Positions 27,064 to 36,687 of a stretch of 64,000 nucleotides of DNA are shown in pieces. The stretch lies in assembly GCF_039729015.1 (NCBI RefSeq), contig NZ_CP155792.1, forward strand, positions 1 through 64,000, read 5' to 3'. Numbering within the stretch: the stretch's first letter is position 1; each line of letters begins with the position of its first letter. The position numbers were made by a program, and so were the translations under genes. The notes below the pieces were generated by a model. That model was not told the DNA's origin and searched no databases. It was given only the letters and a program-made list of their open reading frames with translations. The DNA is from Blastococcus sp. HT6-30 (GTDB lineage: Bacteria; Actinomycetota; Actinomycetes; Mycobacteriales; Geodermatophilaceae).

Positions 27064-28854
27064 TCAGTCGACGTCGTCGTCGGGTCCCCCGGTGGTCGTG
27101 GCCGTGGGCGTGCTGGGCTCGGGGGTGGTCGTGGTGGTGGGCGTGGTGGTGGGCGTGGCCGGCTCCTCTGCCGGGGGCGGGACGGCGACCAGCAGCGTGA
27201 TGGTGTCGCCGGAGCCGACGTCCTGGCCGGCTGACGGGTCGGTCTCCACGACCCTGCCCGCAGGGACGTCGTCCCGCTCGACGTCCTGCCGCTGGATCTG
27301 ACCCGCGCCGACGCCGGCCTGTTGCAGCGCCGCCCGGGCGTCGGTCTCGGAGCGGTTGAGCACGTCGGGCATCTCGATGGTGCCGGTGGAGATGCTCAAC
27401 GTGATGACGTCGTCCACGCCGGCCTGGCTGTCCTCGGCGGGGCTGACCGCGGCCACCCGTCCCTCGGGCATCTCGATGGACTCGATCGGTCGGCTGGAGA
27501 TGTTGGAGAAGCCCTGCGCCTGCAGGTTGGCCCGCGCCTGCTCCTCGGTCAGCCCGACGACGTTGGGCACCAGGATCGTGTCCGGCCCGAGGCTGACGAC
27601 CAGGTCGACCTCGCTGCCCTCGTCCACCCGGGCGCCGCTGGGCGGGTTGTTCGCCACGACCTGGCCCTCGGGGACGGTCGGGCTCACCTCGGCCGCCACG
27701 TCGCCCACCACGAGGCCGGCACCGGTGATGGCCTGCTCGGCGGCCGTCCGGTCGAGGCCCATCAGCGGCGGCACGGCCACCTGCGTCACGGCCGGCGTGT
27801 CGTCGCCCCGGCTGAGCGCGACGGCCGCGGCGACGGCGCCGCCGAGCAGCAGCACGGCGAGCACCGAGACGATCGCGATGATCCGGCGCTTGCGGCGCCG
27901 ATCGGCGTCGTCGTCCCAGTCGTCGTCGCCGTAGCCGCTGGCGTAGCCGCCCACCGGGGCGCCGATGATGGCGGTCTTCTCGGCGTCGCCCATGACCGGC
28001 GTCGCCTCGACCCGCTGCCCGGCGAGGGCCCGGAGCAGGTCGTTGCGCATGTCGGCGGCCGACTGGTACCGGTTGGCCGGGTTCTTGCTCATCGCCTTGA
28101 GCAGGATCGCGTCCAGCTCCGGCGGGACGTCGGGGTTGATCGACGAGGGCAGGCGCGGGTCCTCGCGCACGTGCTGGTAGGCGACCGAGACGGGGGAGTC
28201 GCCGGTGAACGGCGGCGCCCCGGTGACCAGCTCGTAGAGGAGGCAGCCGAGCGAGTACACGTCGGACCGGGCGTCGACGCCCTCGCCGCGGGCCTGCTCG
28301 GGGGAGAGGTACTGGGCGGTTCCTATCACCGCTGCGGTGGAGGTCATCGTGGCCGCGGAGTCGGAGACCGCACGGGCGATGCCGAAGTCCATGACCTTGA
28401 CCGTGCCCTGCGGCGTGATCATGACGTTCCCGGGCTTCACGTCCCGGTGCACGATGCCGTTGCGGTGGCTGAAGTCCAGGGCCCCGCAGATGTCGGCGGC
28501 CAGGCTCATGGCCCGCTCGATGGGCAGCCGGCCCTCGCGGCGCAGCACGTCGCGCAGCGTCTCGCCCTCGACGTACTCCATGACGATGTACGGGGTGGCG
28601 CCGGTGGGCGTGCGGTCCTCGCCGGTGTCGTACACCGCCACGATCGCCGGGTGGTTCAGCGACGCCGAGGCCTGCGCCTCGCGGCGGAAGCGCACCTGGA
28701 ACGAGGGGTCGCGCGCCAGGTCGTGGCGCAGCACCTTCACGGCCACCTCGCGCCCCAGGCGCAGGTCGCGTCCGTGGTGCACCTCGGCCATTCCGCCGCG
28801 GCCCAGGACGCCACCGATCTCGTAGCGCTCGCCGAGCACGTTCGGCGTGGTCAT
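27064..28854 (-). CDS. pknB: Ser/Thr protein kinase PknB with PASTA repeats
   Basis: PknB is the essential membrane receptor kinase that senses muropeptides and controls growth and wall synthesis. The 596-residue protein has a kinase domain with a Gly-rich loop, Lys40 (VAVKVL), Asp138 in VHRDVKPGN and Asp156 in DFG. Activation-loop Thr171 and Thr173 are at the same positions as the autophosphorylation sites of M. tuberculosis PknB. A juxtamembrane stretch precedes one span at about 325-346. Four PASTA domains follow (about 355-560), then a Thr/Pro-rich tail. It is the last gene of the fhaA-to-pknB operon and likely a PstP substrate. Confidence 0.97.
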   Translation of the reverse strand: MTTPNVLGERYEIGGVLGRGGMAEVHHGRDLRLGREVAVKVLRHDLARDPSFQVRFRREAQASASLNHPAIVAVYDTGEDRTPTGATPYIVMEYVEGETLRDVLRREGRLPIERAMSLAADICGALDFSHRNGIVHRDVKPGNVMITPQGTVKVMDFGIARAVSDSAATMTSTAAVIGTAQYLSPEQARGEGVDARSDVYSLGCLLYELVTGAPPFTGDSPVSVAYQHVREDPRLPSSINPDVPPELDAILLKAMSKNPANRYQSAADMRNDLLRALAGQRVEATPVMGDAEKTAIIGAPVGGYASGYGDDDWDDDADRRRKRRIIAIVSVLAVLLLGGAVAAAVALSRGDDTPAVTQVAVPPLMGLDRTAAEQAITGAGLVVGDVAAEVSPTVPEGQVVANNPPSGARVDEGSEVDLVVSLGPDTILVPNVVGLTEEQARANLQAQGFSNISSRPIESIEMPEGRVAAVSPAEDSQAGVDDVITLSISTGTIEMPDVLNRSETDARAALQQAGVGAGQIQRQDVERDDVPAGRVVETDPSAGQDVGSGDTITLLVAVPPPAEEPATPTTTPTTTTTPEPSTPTATTTGGPDDDVD

Positions 28855-28996
28855 CGGAGGTCCTCTCGGGCGGTTCGGTGCGGCCCGCGCAGCCCGGTGG
28901 TGCGGGGCGCTCCGGCGGCGGTCGCCGCGGACGGGGAGCCGGCGGCGAGCCTAATCGCCGGACCGGGCGGAACCGGGGATGCGAGGACCACGGGGC

Positions 28997-30748
28997 TCAC
29001 TGGCCGCCACCCGTCACTCCCGCTGCGCCGGGGGCGCCGGAGCGGGTGGGTCCCCCGGCCTCGGTGTCGGTGCCGTCGTCGCCCTGCGGCTCGGTGCCGG
29101 GGGTCTCGGGGGCCGGCGGCGGGGGCGCCGAGGTGCCCGGGACCGATGACGGGGTCGAGGTGGTGGCCGGGCTGGAGGTGGTCGTCGTCGGGGGCGGCGT
29201 GGTGGTCGTCTCCGACGGCGTCGTGGTCGGGGGGGTGGACCCGGTCGTCGGCACCGCCTCCTCCTCCTCCACCTCCTCCTCCTGCTCCTCCCGCTCGTCC
29301 TCGAGCGCCCAGCCGTCCTCGGCGACGAACAGCGTCACCTCGGTGTCCGGCCCGGCCTGCACGCCGGAGGGGTCGAGGCCGGCGACGTCGCCCTCGTCCA
29401 GGGACCGTCCGAGCTCGGCCAGCAGCTCCTGCGAGGCAGCCCGCCGCGTGACGAGCGTGACGCCGGCCTCGCGCAGCTCCTCCTCCACCTCGTCGGCGTC
29501 GCGGCCGACGAACAGGGCGGGGTCGAGGAGGACGCCTGTCGGCCCGGCACTGGTGATGGGCGCGCTGGTGGTGGCGTCGGCCTGCTGCCGTCCCGGGTCC
29601 GCACCGGATCCGGACAGCAGCAGGTAGGTGGTGCCGGCGAGCGCGAGCAGCAGGACGAGTGCGGCGCCCAGCCACGCCCACCGCCGGCCGCCGGCACGGG
29701 GCGGTGGCTCGTCGCCGGCGGACCAGTCGTCCTCCGGCGGACCGGACAGCGGGGGCATCGGACGGCCGGCGGTGGCCGGCGACACCGTGGGGATGCCCGC
29801 GGCCGGGGTCGCGAAGACCTGGGTGTGCCCGTCGGACCCGGCCCCGGCGCTGACGACCTGGGTGGGCGCGGTGGCCGGCCCGGCGACCGGCGTGGCCGCC
29901 GCGGACAGGGTCCCGCCGTCGGCGATGCGCCGGACGGCGGCGGCGAACGCGCCGCCGTCGGTGAAGCGGTCGGCCGGGTCCTTGGCCAGTGCGCGGTCGA
30001 CGAGCAGCCGCACGGCCGGTGGGATGTCCCCGGGCAGTGGTGGCGGCGGTCGGTTGATGTGCGCGAGGGCGATCGCCACCTGCGAGGCCCCGTCGAAGGG
30101 CCGGACGCCGGCCAGGCACTCGAACCCGACGACCCCGAGGGAGTAGACGTCGGAGGCGGCGTTCACCTCCAGGCCCTGGGCCTGCTCGGGGGAGAGGTAC
30201 TGGGCGGTGCCCACGACCATGCCGGTCTTGGTGAGCGGAGCGGCGTCCCGGGCCTGGGCGATGCCGAAGTCGGTCAGCTTCACCACCCCGTCGGGGCGGA
30301 CGATCAGGTTGCCCGGCTTGATGTCGCGGTGCACCACCCCGGCCCGGTGGGCGGCGGAGAGCCCGTCCGCGGCCTGGCCCAGCACGTGCAGCGTCCAGTC
30401 GACCGGCAGCCGGCCCTCCTCGTGGAGGATCGTCACGAGCGGCTGCCCCTCGACGAACTCCATGACGAGGAACGCCAGGGTCTGGACCCCGCTGTCGTCG
30501 GTGGTCTCGCCGTAGTCGTAGACCGAGGCGATGTTGGGGTGCGAGAGCGCCGCGGTGTGCCGGGCCTCGTTGCGGAAGCGGGCCAGGAAGCTCGGGTCGT
30601 TGGTGTACTCGGTCTTGAGCACCTTCGCCGCGACGATCCGGTCCAGGACCCGGTCGCGCGCCTTCCAGACCTCGCCCATCCCGCCGGTGGCGATGGGCGC
30701 GGTGATCTCGTAGCGCCCGGCCAGCATGCTCCCGATGCCCAGCGCCAT
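28997..30748 (-). CDS. pknA: Ser/Thr protein kinase PknA-like
   Basis: This 583-residue receptor kinase occupies the pknA position. The kinase domain has TGGMGEVWKARD, Lys42 (AAKVL), VHRDIKPGNLIV, LTDFGIAQ and the activation segment LTKTGMVVGTAQYLSPEQ. A Pro/Ala-rich linker leads to one span (about 352-376). The outer region holds one PASTA-like domain (LLDPALFVGRDADEVEEELREAGV), unlike the short tail of mycobacterial PknA, then a Glu-rich run and a Thr/Pro/Ser tail. Its ATG shares one base with the pbpA stop. PknA and PknB together phosphorylate Wag31, FhaA and wall enzymes in relatives. Confidence 0.93.
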   Translation of the reverse strand: MALGIGSMLAGRYEITAPIATGGMGEVWKARDRVLDRIVAAKVLKTEYTNDPSFLARFRNEARHTAALSHPNIASVYDYGETTDDSGVQTLAFLVMEFVEGQPLVTILHEEGRLPVDWTLHVLGQAADGLSAAHRAGVVHRDIKPGNLIVRPDGVVKLTDFGIAQARDAAPLTKTGMVVGTAQYLSPEQAQGLEVNAASDVYSLGVVGFECLAGVRPFDGASQVAIALAHINRPPPPLPGDIPPAVRLLVDRALAKDPADRFTDGGAFAAAVRRIADGGTLSAAATPVAGPATAPTQVVSAGAGSDGHTQVFATPAAGIPTVSPATAGRPMPPLSGPPEDDWSAGDEPPPRAGGRRWAWLGAALVLLLALAGTTYLLLSGSGADPGRQQADATTSAPITSAGPTGVLLDPALFVGRDADEVEEELREAGVTLVTRRAASQELLAELGRSLDEGDVAGLDPSGVQAGPDTEVTLFVAEDGWALEDEREEQEEEVEEEEAVPTTGSTPPTTTPSETTTTPPPTTTTSSPATTSTPSSVPGTSAPPPPAPETPGTEPQGDDGTDTEAGGPTRSGAPGAAGVTGGGQ

Positions 30749-32196
30749 CAGCCGCCCTGCCCCTCGAAGTAGGCCGCCATGACGTCGCGGGCGATCGGCG
30801 CGGAGACGTCCCCGCCCGTGCCGCCCCCGTTGGCGACGAAGACGGCGACGGCGATCTGCGGGTCGTCGGCCGGCGCGAAGCCCATGAACCAGTTGTGGTC
30901 GGGGACGTCCGGGCTCACCTGCGCGGTGCCCGTCTTGCCCGCGACCTCCATGCCCGGGAGGCGGGCCGCCCGGCCCGAGCCCCGGGCGACGACGCTGACC
31001 ATCATCTCGGTGAGCCCTTCTGCGACCTCGGCGGAGATCGGCTCGCGCAGTTCTTCCGGGTCGGTGGAGTCGATCACCGACAGGTCGGGGGCGCGCAGCT
31101 CATCGATCAGGTAGGGCTTCATCTGCACGCCGTCGTTGGCCACGGTGGCGGCGACCATGGCCGCCTGCAGCACGGTCATGCGGACGTCGCGCTGCCCGAT
31201 CGAGGTCTGCCCGAGGGCGGCGGCGTCGACGATGTCGCCGACGGTGCTCGGGTCCACCTCGAGCGGGATCTCCAGGCCCTGGTCGTCGAGGCCGAACGCC
31301 TCGGCCATGTCCCGGACCTTCTCCTCGCCCAGGTCGATGCCCAGCTGGGCGAAGGCGGTGTTGCAGGAGATGGTGAGGGCGTCGAGGAGCCGCTGCTCCT
31401 GGCTGTCGCTGCAGCGGGAGTTGCCGAAGTTCCGCAGCGGCGTGGTGGTCTGGGGCAGCGTGAGGACGTCGACCGCGGGGACGACCGTCTCCGGCGTGTA
31501 GCCCTCCTCCAGCGCCGCCGCCGCGACGATCACCTTGAACAGCGAGCCGGGCTGGTAGTTGTCGAAGATCGCGCGGTTGTTGAGCGGGCTGGGCCCGTCG
31601 CCCGCGGTGAGCTCCTCCATGTAGGCGCGGATCGCCGCCGGGTCGTGGCTGGACAGCACGGTCGGGTCGTAGGTCGGGGTGCTGGCCATGCCCAGGACGG
31701 CGCCGGTCTCGGGGTCGAGCGCCACGACGGCGCCGGTGACGCCCTCGAGGCCGGCCATCGCGGCGGCCTGCACCGCGGGGTCCAGCGTCAGGACCACGTC
31801 GCCGCCCGCCGGGTCCCGGCCGGTGAACAGGTCGGCGACGCGGCGCACGAACAGCCGGTCGTCCTCGCCGGACAGCACGTCGTTCGCGGCGCGCTCCAGC
31901 GCGGTGTTCCCGTACACCAGCGAGTGGTAGCCGGTGACCGGCGCGTACAACGGGCCCTGCGGATAGCTGCGCAGGTACTCCAGCCGGCCGTCGGTGGGGA
32001 CCGAGAGCGCGACCTCGGTGCCCGCGACGATGATCGAGCCGCGTTCGCGCTCGTAGGACTCGGCGAGCACGCGGGTGTTGCGCGCGTCGGCCCGCAGGGA
32101 GTCGGAGCGGACCACCTGGATGATGTTGACGTTGACGATCAGCAGCGTGAAGAGCACGAGCACGCTGATCGCGACCCGCCTCAGGGGGGCGTTCAC
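30748..32196 (-). CDS. pbpA: Peptidoglycan transpeptidase PbpA
   Basis: PbpA is a class B penicillin-binding protein that cross-links peptidoglycan together with RodA. The 482-residue protein has one N-terminal anchor (VAISVLVLFTLLIVNVNIIQ), a dimerisation region with ERGSIIVAGT, and a transpeptidase domain. The active-site motifs are PGSLFK (nucleophilic Ser and Lys), SCN in LTISCNTAFAQLG, and KTGTAQ. The GTG start at 32196 overlaps the rodA stop by four bases, and its own stop touches pknA, so the set is translationally coupled. Confidence 0.96.
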   Translation of the reverse strand: MNAPLRRVAISVLVLFTLLIVNVNIIQVVRSDSLRADARNTRVLAESYERERGSIIVAGTEVALSVPTDGRLEYLRSYPQGPLYAPVTGYHSLVYGNTALERAANDVLSGEDDRLFVRRVADLFTGRDPAGGDVVLTLDPAVQAAAMAGLEGVTGAVVALDPETGAVLGMASTPTYDPTVLSSHDPAAIRAYMEELTAGDGPSPLNNRAIFDNYQPGSLFKVIVAAAALEEGYTPETVVPAVDVLTLPQTTTPLRNFGNSRCSDSQEQRLLDALTISCNTAFAQLGIDLGEEKVRDMAEAFGLDDQGLEIPLEVDPSTVGDIVDAAALGQTSIGQRDVRMTVLQAAMVAATVANDGVQMKPYLIDELRAPDLSVIDSTDPEELREPISAEVAEGLTEMMVSVVARGSGRAARLPGMEVAGKTGTAQVSPDVPDHNWFMGFAPADDPQIAVAVFVANGGGTGGDVSAPIARDVMAAYFEGQGG

Positions 32197-33602
32197 GGGG
32201 TGACCACCTCGGTCGGGGCGTCCCCGAGCCGCACGGGCGACGGCGCGTGCGGGGTGGTCGGCCGCCGGGCGGCGTCGCTGATCCGCACCAGCAGGGCCAC
32301 GAGGACGAAGTTGGCCACCAGCGACGATCCGCCGTAGGCCAGGAACGGCGTGGTCAGGCCGGTCAGCGGCAACAGGCCGGTCACCCCGCCGAGGACGACG
32401 AACACCTGCCACGCGATGGCGAACGCCAGGCCCGCGGCCAGCAGCTTGCCGAACGCGTCCCGGACCACCAGGGACGCGCGCAGCCCGCGCTCCACCAGGA
32501 TCAGGTAGACGACGATCACCGCGACCAGGCCGAACAGGCCCAGCTCCTCGCCCACGGCCGCGGCGATGAAGTCGCTCTTGGCGACCGGCACCTGCTCGGG
32601 GCGGCCGCCGCCGAGGCCCGCGCCGAACAACCCACCGGTGCCCAGACCGAAGAGCGACTGCATCAGCTGGTACCCGGCCCCGTCGTAGTACTCGGAGGGG
32701 TCCAGCCAGGTGTCGACGCGGGCCTGCACGTGCGCGAACACCTGGTAGGCGATGAGCGCTCCGCCGGCGAACAGGGTGAGGCCGATGAACAGCCAGCTGG
32801 CCCGCTCGGTGGCCACGTAGAGCATCACCACGAAGATGCCGAAGAGCAGCAGCGAGCTGCCCAGGTCGCGCTCGAACACCAGCACCAGGATCGACAGGAT
32901 CCAGGCGAGCAGGACCGGCCCGAGGTCCCGGCCCCGCGGCAGCTCCAGGCCGGCGACCTTCTTGCTGGCCAGGGCCAGCACGTCGCGCTTGTCGACCAGG
33001 TAGGCGGCGAAGAAGACGACGAGGCAGATCTTCGCGAACTCGCCGGGCTGGATGGAGAAGCCGGCCACCCGGATCCAGATCTTGGCGCCGTTGACCTCGG
33101 AGATGGAGGCGGGCAGGACGGCCGGCAGCGCGAGCAGGACGATCCCCAGCAGCGCCAGGGTGTAGGCGAAGCGCGACAGCGTCCGGTGGTCGCGCACGAC
33201 CACGAGCACGGCGACGAAGAGGGCGACGCCCAGCGTGGCCCAGATCAGCTGCACCGGGGCGTCCTCACGGCTCGCCGTGTCGCCGGCCTGCTCGGCGGCG
33301 AGGTCGAGCCGGTGGATGACGGTCAGGCCGAGGCCGACCAGGAGCGCGACGGCCGGGAGCAGCAGCGGGTCGGCATAGGAGGCCCACTTGCGCACGACGA
33401 GGTGTGCGACCACCCACAGGGCGCTGATCCACGCGCTGAACGCGGCCATCTCCGGGCGCAGCGAGCCGGTGACGGTGAGGTCGACGATCGCCTGGGCGAC
33501 GACGGTGATGAGGACGGCGAAGGCGAGCAGCGCTGCCTCGGTACCCCGCCGGGTGGGCGTGGTGGCCGCGGCGCTGCGGGGGTCGGTGACGGGCCCGGGC
33601 AT
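32193..33602 (-). CDS. rodA: Peptidoglycan glycosyltransferase RodA (SEDS family)
   Basis: This SEDS polymerase extends glycan strands from lipid II during elongation. The 469-residue polytopic protein shows the family landmarks: WIRVAGFSIQPGEFAKICLVVFFAAYLV, FERDLGSSLLLFGIFVVML, and the pore-region GLGGGRPEQVPVAKSDFIAAAVGEELGLFG with the catalytic Asp context. The last motifs are GLLPLTGLTTPFLAYGGSSLVANF. The ATG at 33602 has GGAGG six bases upstream; a GTG six bases earlier overlaps the ribosome site. It pairs with PbpA immediately downstream. Confidence 0.97.
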   Translation of the reverse strand: MPGPVTDPRSAAATTPTRRGTEAALLAFAVLITVVAQAIVDLTVTGSLRPEMAAFSAWISALWVVAHLVVRKWASYADPLLLPAVALLVGLGLTVIHRLDLAAEQAGDTASREDAPVQLIWATLGVALFVAVLVVVRDHRTLSRFAYTLALLGIVLLALPAVLPASISEVNGAKIWIRVAGFSIQPGEFAKICLVVFFAAYLVDKRDVLALASKKVAGLELPRGRDLGPVLLAWILSILVLVFERDLGSSLLLFGIFVVMLYVATERASWLFIGLTLFAGGALIAYQVFAHVQARVDTWLDPSEYYDGAGYQLMQSLFGLGTGGLFGAGLGGGRPEQVPVAKSDFIAAAVGEELGLFGLVAVIVVYLILVERGLRASLVVRDAFGKLLAAGLAFAIAWQVFVVLGGVTGLLPLTGLTTPFLAYGGSSLVANFVLVALLVRISDAARRPTTPHAPSPVRLGDAPTEVVTP

Positions 33603-33642
33603 CAGCACACCTCCGGTGGGGAACCGGGGCCTGGGGCGCTCA

Positions 33643-35058
33643 CTAGCTCGCCTCCCGGCAGTTCACCCCCGGCTCGGACGACGAGGTCGTCCGGGCCGAC
33701 GACGGGGTGGTCGTCGTCTCCTCGGTCACCGGCACCTCGGGGAGGGCCGGCTCACCGGGGACGGGCTCCTGCGCGGTCGTGGGCGCGGCCACCGGCGGCG
33801 ACTGCGGGAGGCCCGGCTGCGTCGCGTCGCTGTTCGCAGCAGTGCGGCACAGGGGCAGCCGCTGGTCCTCCAGCGCCGCGAGGATCCGGTCGGCGTCGCC
33901 GGAGTCGTCGGCGGTGATGCTGTCGCGGACCCGGCTGCGGGCCGCCGGGACCAGGTCGGTGACCGCGAGGTCCGTGCCGCGGTCCAGGCGGTAGAGGTCC
34001 ATCCCCAGGACGGAGGCGTCCAGACCCCGGTAGACGGCGACCTGCTCGTCGTCGCCCGAGCCGCTCACGCCCACGAACCAGTGGTTGAGCGCCCACACGT
34101 ACACACCGATCGCCCCTGCCCCCAGCACGGTGAGAAGGGCCCCCGCCACCAGGAGGATGCGAAGCGGGCGGCGGCGGGCGGAGGGGCCGCCGCCCGTCGG
34201 CAGTGTGGGGGGCGGCGGAGGAGGAGGGCCTGGATCGGCCAGCGCCGCCCGGCCCGCCGCCGAGCGGGGGTCTACCTCGCGCTGGCCGATGTTGTCACCG
34301 GCCGCGCCGTCGATGACGGGGTCGAAGCGCCCGTTGCTCCCGGTGTCCTCGAGGACGTCGGCGACGATCACGGTGATGTTGTCCGGCCCGCCGCTGCGCA
34401 GCGCCAGCTCGATCAGGCGGTCGGCGGTCGCTTCGGGGTCCGGGTCCTTGAGCGCTTCGGCCAGGGTCTCCTCGCTGACGACGCCGGAGAGCCCGTCGGA
34501 GCACAGCAGGTACCGGTCGCCGTCGCGCGCCTCTCGCATGGAGAGGTCCGGCTCGACCTCCTGACCGTTGAGGGCGCGGAGCAGGAGGGAGCGCTGCGGG
34601 TGGGTGTTGGCCTCCTCCGGCGTGATCCGGCCGTCGTCGATCAGCGTCTGCACGAACGTGTCGTCGTGGGTGATCTGCGAGAGCTGGCCGTCGCGCAGCA
34701 GGTAGGCGCGCGAGTCGCCGACGTGGCACAGCGCCAGACGGCCCCCGGCGAAGAGGATCGCGGTGAGCGTGGTGCCCATGCCCTCCAGCTGTGGGGACTC
34801 GCGGATCACCTCGCGCAGGTGCTCGCTGCCGTCGAAGACGGCCGAGCGCAACGACTGCAGCATGTCGCCCGACGGCGTGTCGTCGTCGAGGTGCTCGAGG
34901 GCGGCGATGACCACCTTGCTCGCGACGTCACCGGCGGCGTGCCCGCCCATGCCGTCGGCCACGGCCAGCAGCCGGGGCCCGGCGTACACCGAGTCCTGGT
35001 TGCTGCCGCGGATGAGGCCGCGGTCGGAACGCGCGGCGTAGCGGAGGACCAACGTCAC
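33643..35058 (-). CDS. pstP: PP2C-family Ser/Thr phosphatase PstP
   Basis: PstP reverses phosphorylation by PknA and PknB. The 471-residue protein has an N-terminal PPM domain (residues 1-about 240) with RSDRGLIRGSNQDSVYAGPRL, VADGMGGHAAGDVAS, LCHVGDSRAYLLRDG, LCSDGLSGVVSEE and SGGPDNITVIVAD, which include the metal-binding Asp residues. A Pro-rich linker leads to a span (RPLRILLVAGALLTVLGAGAIGVYVW). An extracellular domain of about 150 residues ends in a Thr/Ser/Pro tail. GTG at 35058 overlaps the fhaB stop by four bases. Confidence 0.96.
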   Translation of the reverse strand: MTLVLRYAARSDRGLIRGSNQDSVYAGPRLLAVADGMGGHAAGDVASKVVIAALEHLDDDTPSGDMLQSLRSAVFDGSEHLREVIRESPQLEGMGTTLTAILFAGGRLALCHVGDSRAYLLRDGQLSQITHDDTFVQTLIDDGRITPEEANTHPQRSLLLRALNGQEVEPDLSMREARDGDRYLLCSDGLSGVVSEETLAEALKDPDPEATADRLIELALRSGGPDNITVIVADVLEDTGSNGRFDPVIDGAAGDNIGQREVDPRSAAGRAALADPGPPPPPPPTLPTGGGPSARRRPLRILLVAGALLTVLGAGAIGVYVWALNHWFVGVSGSGDDEQVAVYRGLDASVLGMDLYRLDRGTDLAVTDLVPAARSRVRDSITADDSGDADRILAALEDQRLPLCRTAANSDATQPGLPQSPPVAAPTTAQEPVPGEPALPEVPVTEETTTTPSSARTTSSSEPGVNCREAS

Positions 35059-35513
35059 GAACGGAGCTCCAGTGCGGTCTGGCCGATGCGGATCGGCTGG
35101 CCGGGGGCGACGAGCAGCGGGCCCTGTACCCGTTGCTGGTCCAGGTAGGTCCCGTTCGTGGAACCCAGGTCCTCGACGTACCACTGGCCGCCCCGGTTGG
35201 TCAGGCGGGCGTGCCGGGAACTGGCGAAGTCGTCGGTGAGCACCAGCGTCGAGTCGTCGGCGCGGCCGATGAGGATCGGCTGGTCACCGAGGGTGATCTT
35301 GGTGCCGCTCAGCGGACCGGCAGTCACGACCAGCGACCTCGGCCCGCGGGCGCCGCGCTTCTTCGACGCCGACGCGCGCGGCGGCACGGCGGCCACCCGT
35401 CCCGGGCGCCCCCCGAACAGGTCGGCCCGGACCACGCGGAACGCGGCGAAGATGAACAGCCACAGCAGCAGGAGGAAGCCGAAGCGGAAGATCTGCACGA
35501 CGAGCTCGGTCAC
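35055..35513 (-). CDS. fhaB: FHA-domain protein FhaB (FipA)
   Basis: FhaB/FipA links kinase signalling to the divisome. The 152-residue protein has one N-terminal span (FRFGFLLLLWLFIFAAFRVV), a basic linker, and a C-terminal FHA domain with ILIGRADDSTLVLTDDFASSRHARL and the binding loop EDLGSTNGTYLDQQRV. The conserved Arg, Ser, His and Asn residues for phosphothreonine binding are intact. GTG start at 35513. It lies 85 bases after fhaA and overlaps pstP. Confidence 0.95.
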   Translation of the reverse strand: MTELVVQIFRFGFLLLLWLFIFAAFRVVRADLFGGRPGRVAAVPPRASASKKRGARGPRSLVVTAGPLSGTKITLGDQPILIGRADDSTLVLTDDFASSRHARLTNRGGQWYVEDLGSTNGTYLDQQRVQGPLLVAPGQPIRIGQTALELRS

Positions 35514-35598
35514 GACGTCACCCCGGCAGGGCGCGGTGCGGCATCCCGGCGGAGTGCGTCGCGCCCTATCCCGTCGTGCTGCGACCGCGGGTGACCGG

Positions 35599-36417
35599 TC
35601 ACGCCCCGTCCTGCCGGTAGACCAGGACCGAGTGGCCGATGCGGATCACGTCGCCGTCGCTGAGCGGCTGGCGGGTGATGCGGCGGCCGTTGACCAGCGT
35701 GCCGTTGGTCGATCCGAGGTCCTCGACCGTGGCGACGTCGCCGTCGAGGACGACGTCCACGTGCTTCCGGCTGACGCCGGTGTCGGGCAGCCGGATGTCG
35801 GCCTCGGTGCCCCGGCCGATGACGTTGCGGCCGGTGGAGAGCTCGTGGCGCGTGGCCGGGCCGTCGACGACGAGCACGTGCGTGGCGGCGGTCCGCGCGC
35901 CGGCCCGCCCGAGGACCGAGGGGTTCTGCTTCCCGGTGTCGGTGGCCATCCGGCCGCGCAGCGGCGGGAGCGGGGGCAGCGGCGGGTGACCGCCGACGGG
36001 GGCCGACGCCATGGGGGGGACGTCGGCACGGGCGGACGGACGCGCCGGGTCGGCGACCTGGGAGCTGACCTCGAAGACGCCGGTGGTCAGCTCGTCGTCG
36101 CGCTCGAGCTCGACGGTGACCTTGTCGAAGACCTGGTAGCCCTCGTCCTCGATGTGCTCGGTCACCATGTCGGCGAGCTCGCCGGCGAGCTGGTCGGACC
36201 ACTGGCCCAGGTGAGCGAAGTCGGTCTCGCCCAGGCGGACGACGTAGACGTTGGGGGCCAGGACGCGGCCCTCGCCGAGGATGGAGCGCTGCTCGTCGGC
36301 CTCCCGCTGCAGCGCCTTGGCGATCTCCGCCGGGTGCACCTTGCCCTTGAAGAGCCGCGCGAACGCCAGGCCGACCATGCCTTCGAGCCGGCGCTCGAAG
36401 CGCTGCAGCACACCCAC
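35599..36417 (-). CDS. fhaA: FHA-domain protein FhaA (DUF3662 plus FHA)
   Basis: FhaA is a PknA/PknB-interacting scaffold that in mycobacteria binds the pseudokinase domain of MviN and modulates wall synthesis. The 272-residue product has an N-terminal DUF3662 domain (MGVLQRFERRLEGMVGLAFARLFKGKVHPAEIAKALQRE onwards, about 1-115), a Pro-rich linker, and a C-terminal FHA domain (about 195-265) with NVIGRGTEADIRLPDTGVSRKHVDV and DLGSTNGTLVNGR. The GTG at 36417 follows AAGGAG by five bases. It is the first gene of the operon, so its promoter should lie in 36418-36594. Confidence 0.95.
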   Translation of the reverse strand: MGVLQRFERRLEGMVGLAFARLFKGKVHPAEIAKALQREADEQRSILGEGRVLAPNVYVVRLGETDFAHLGQWSDQLAGELADMVTEHIEDEGYQVFDKVTVELERDDELTTGVFEVSSQVADPARPSARADVPPMASAPVGGHPPLPPLPPLRGRMATDTGKQNPSVLGRAGARTAATHVLVVDGPATRHELSTGRNVIGRGTEADIRLPDTGVSRKHVDVVLDGDVATVEDLGSTNGTLVNGRRITRQPLSDGDVIRIGHSVLVYRQDGA

Positions 36418-36594
36418 AGTCGCTCCTTCGCGCTCGCACCGGACGTCCCACTCTGCCACCCGTGATCGTAGCCGGACCCGGCGCGACTGACCGGCCGGTG
36501 ACGTGCGACGCCCCGCACGGCGTTTGCGGACCCGCCCGACGACCGACCCCCTGCCGGGGATGCGGCTCGCTGCTGCTACTGTCTCCCCTCGCCA

Positions 36595-36680
36595 GGGCAA
36601 GTGGCGGAATGGCAGACGCGCACGGTTCAGGTCCGTGTGTCCGAAAGGACGTGGGGGTTCAACTCCCCCCTTGCCCACCA
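36595..36680 (+). tRNA. tRNA-Leu(CAG)
   Basis: Acceptor GGGCAAG pairs with CTTGCCC. The anticodon stem CACGG/CCGTG holds TTCAGGT (anticodon CAG). A long variable arm (GTCC-GAAA-GGAC) marks it as class II leucine, the T-arm is GGGGG-TTCAACT-CCCCC, and CCA is encoded. Confidence 0.97.
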
Positions 36681-36687
36681 CGACACG

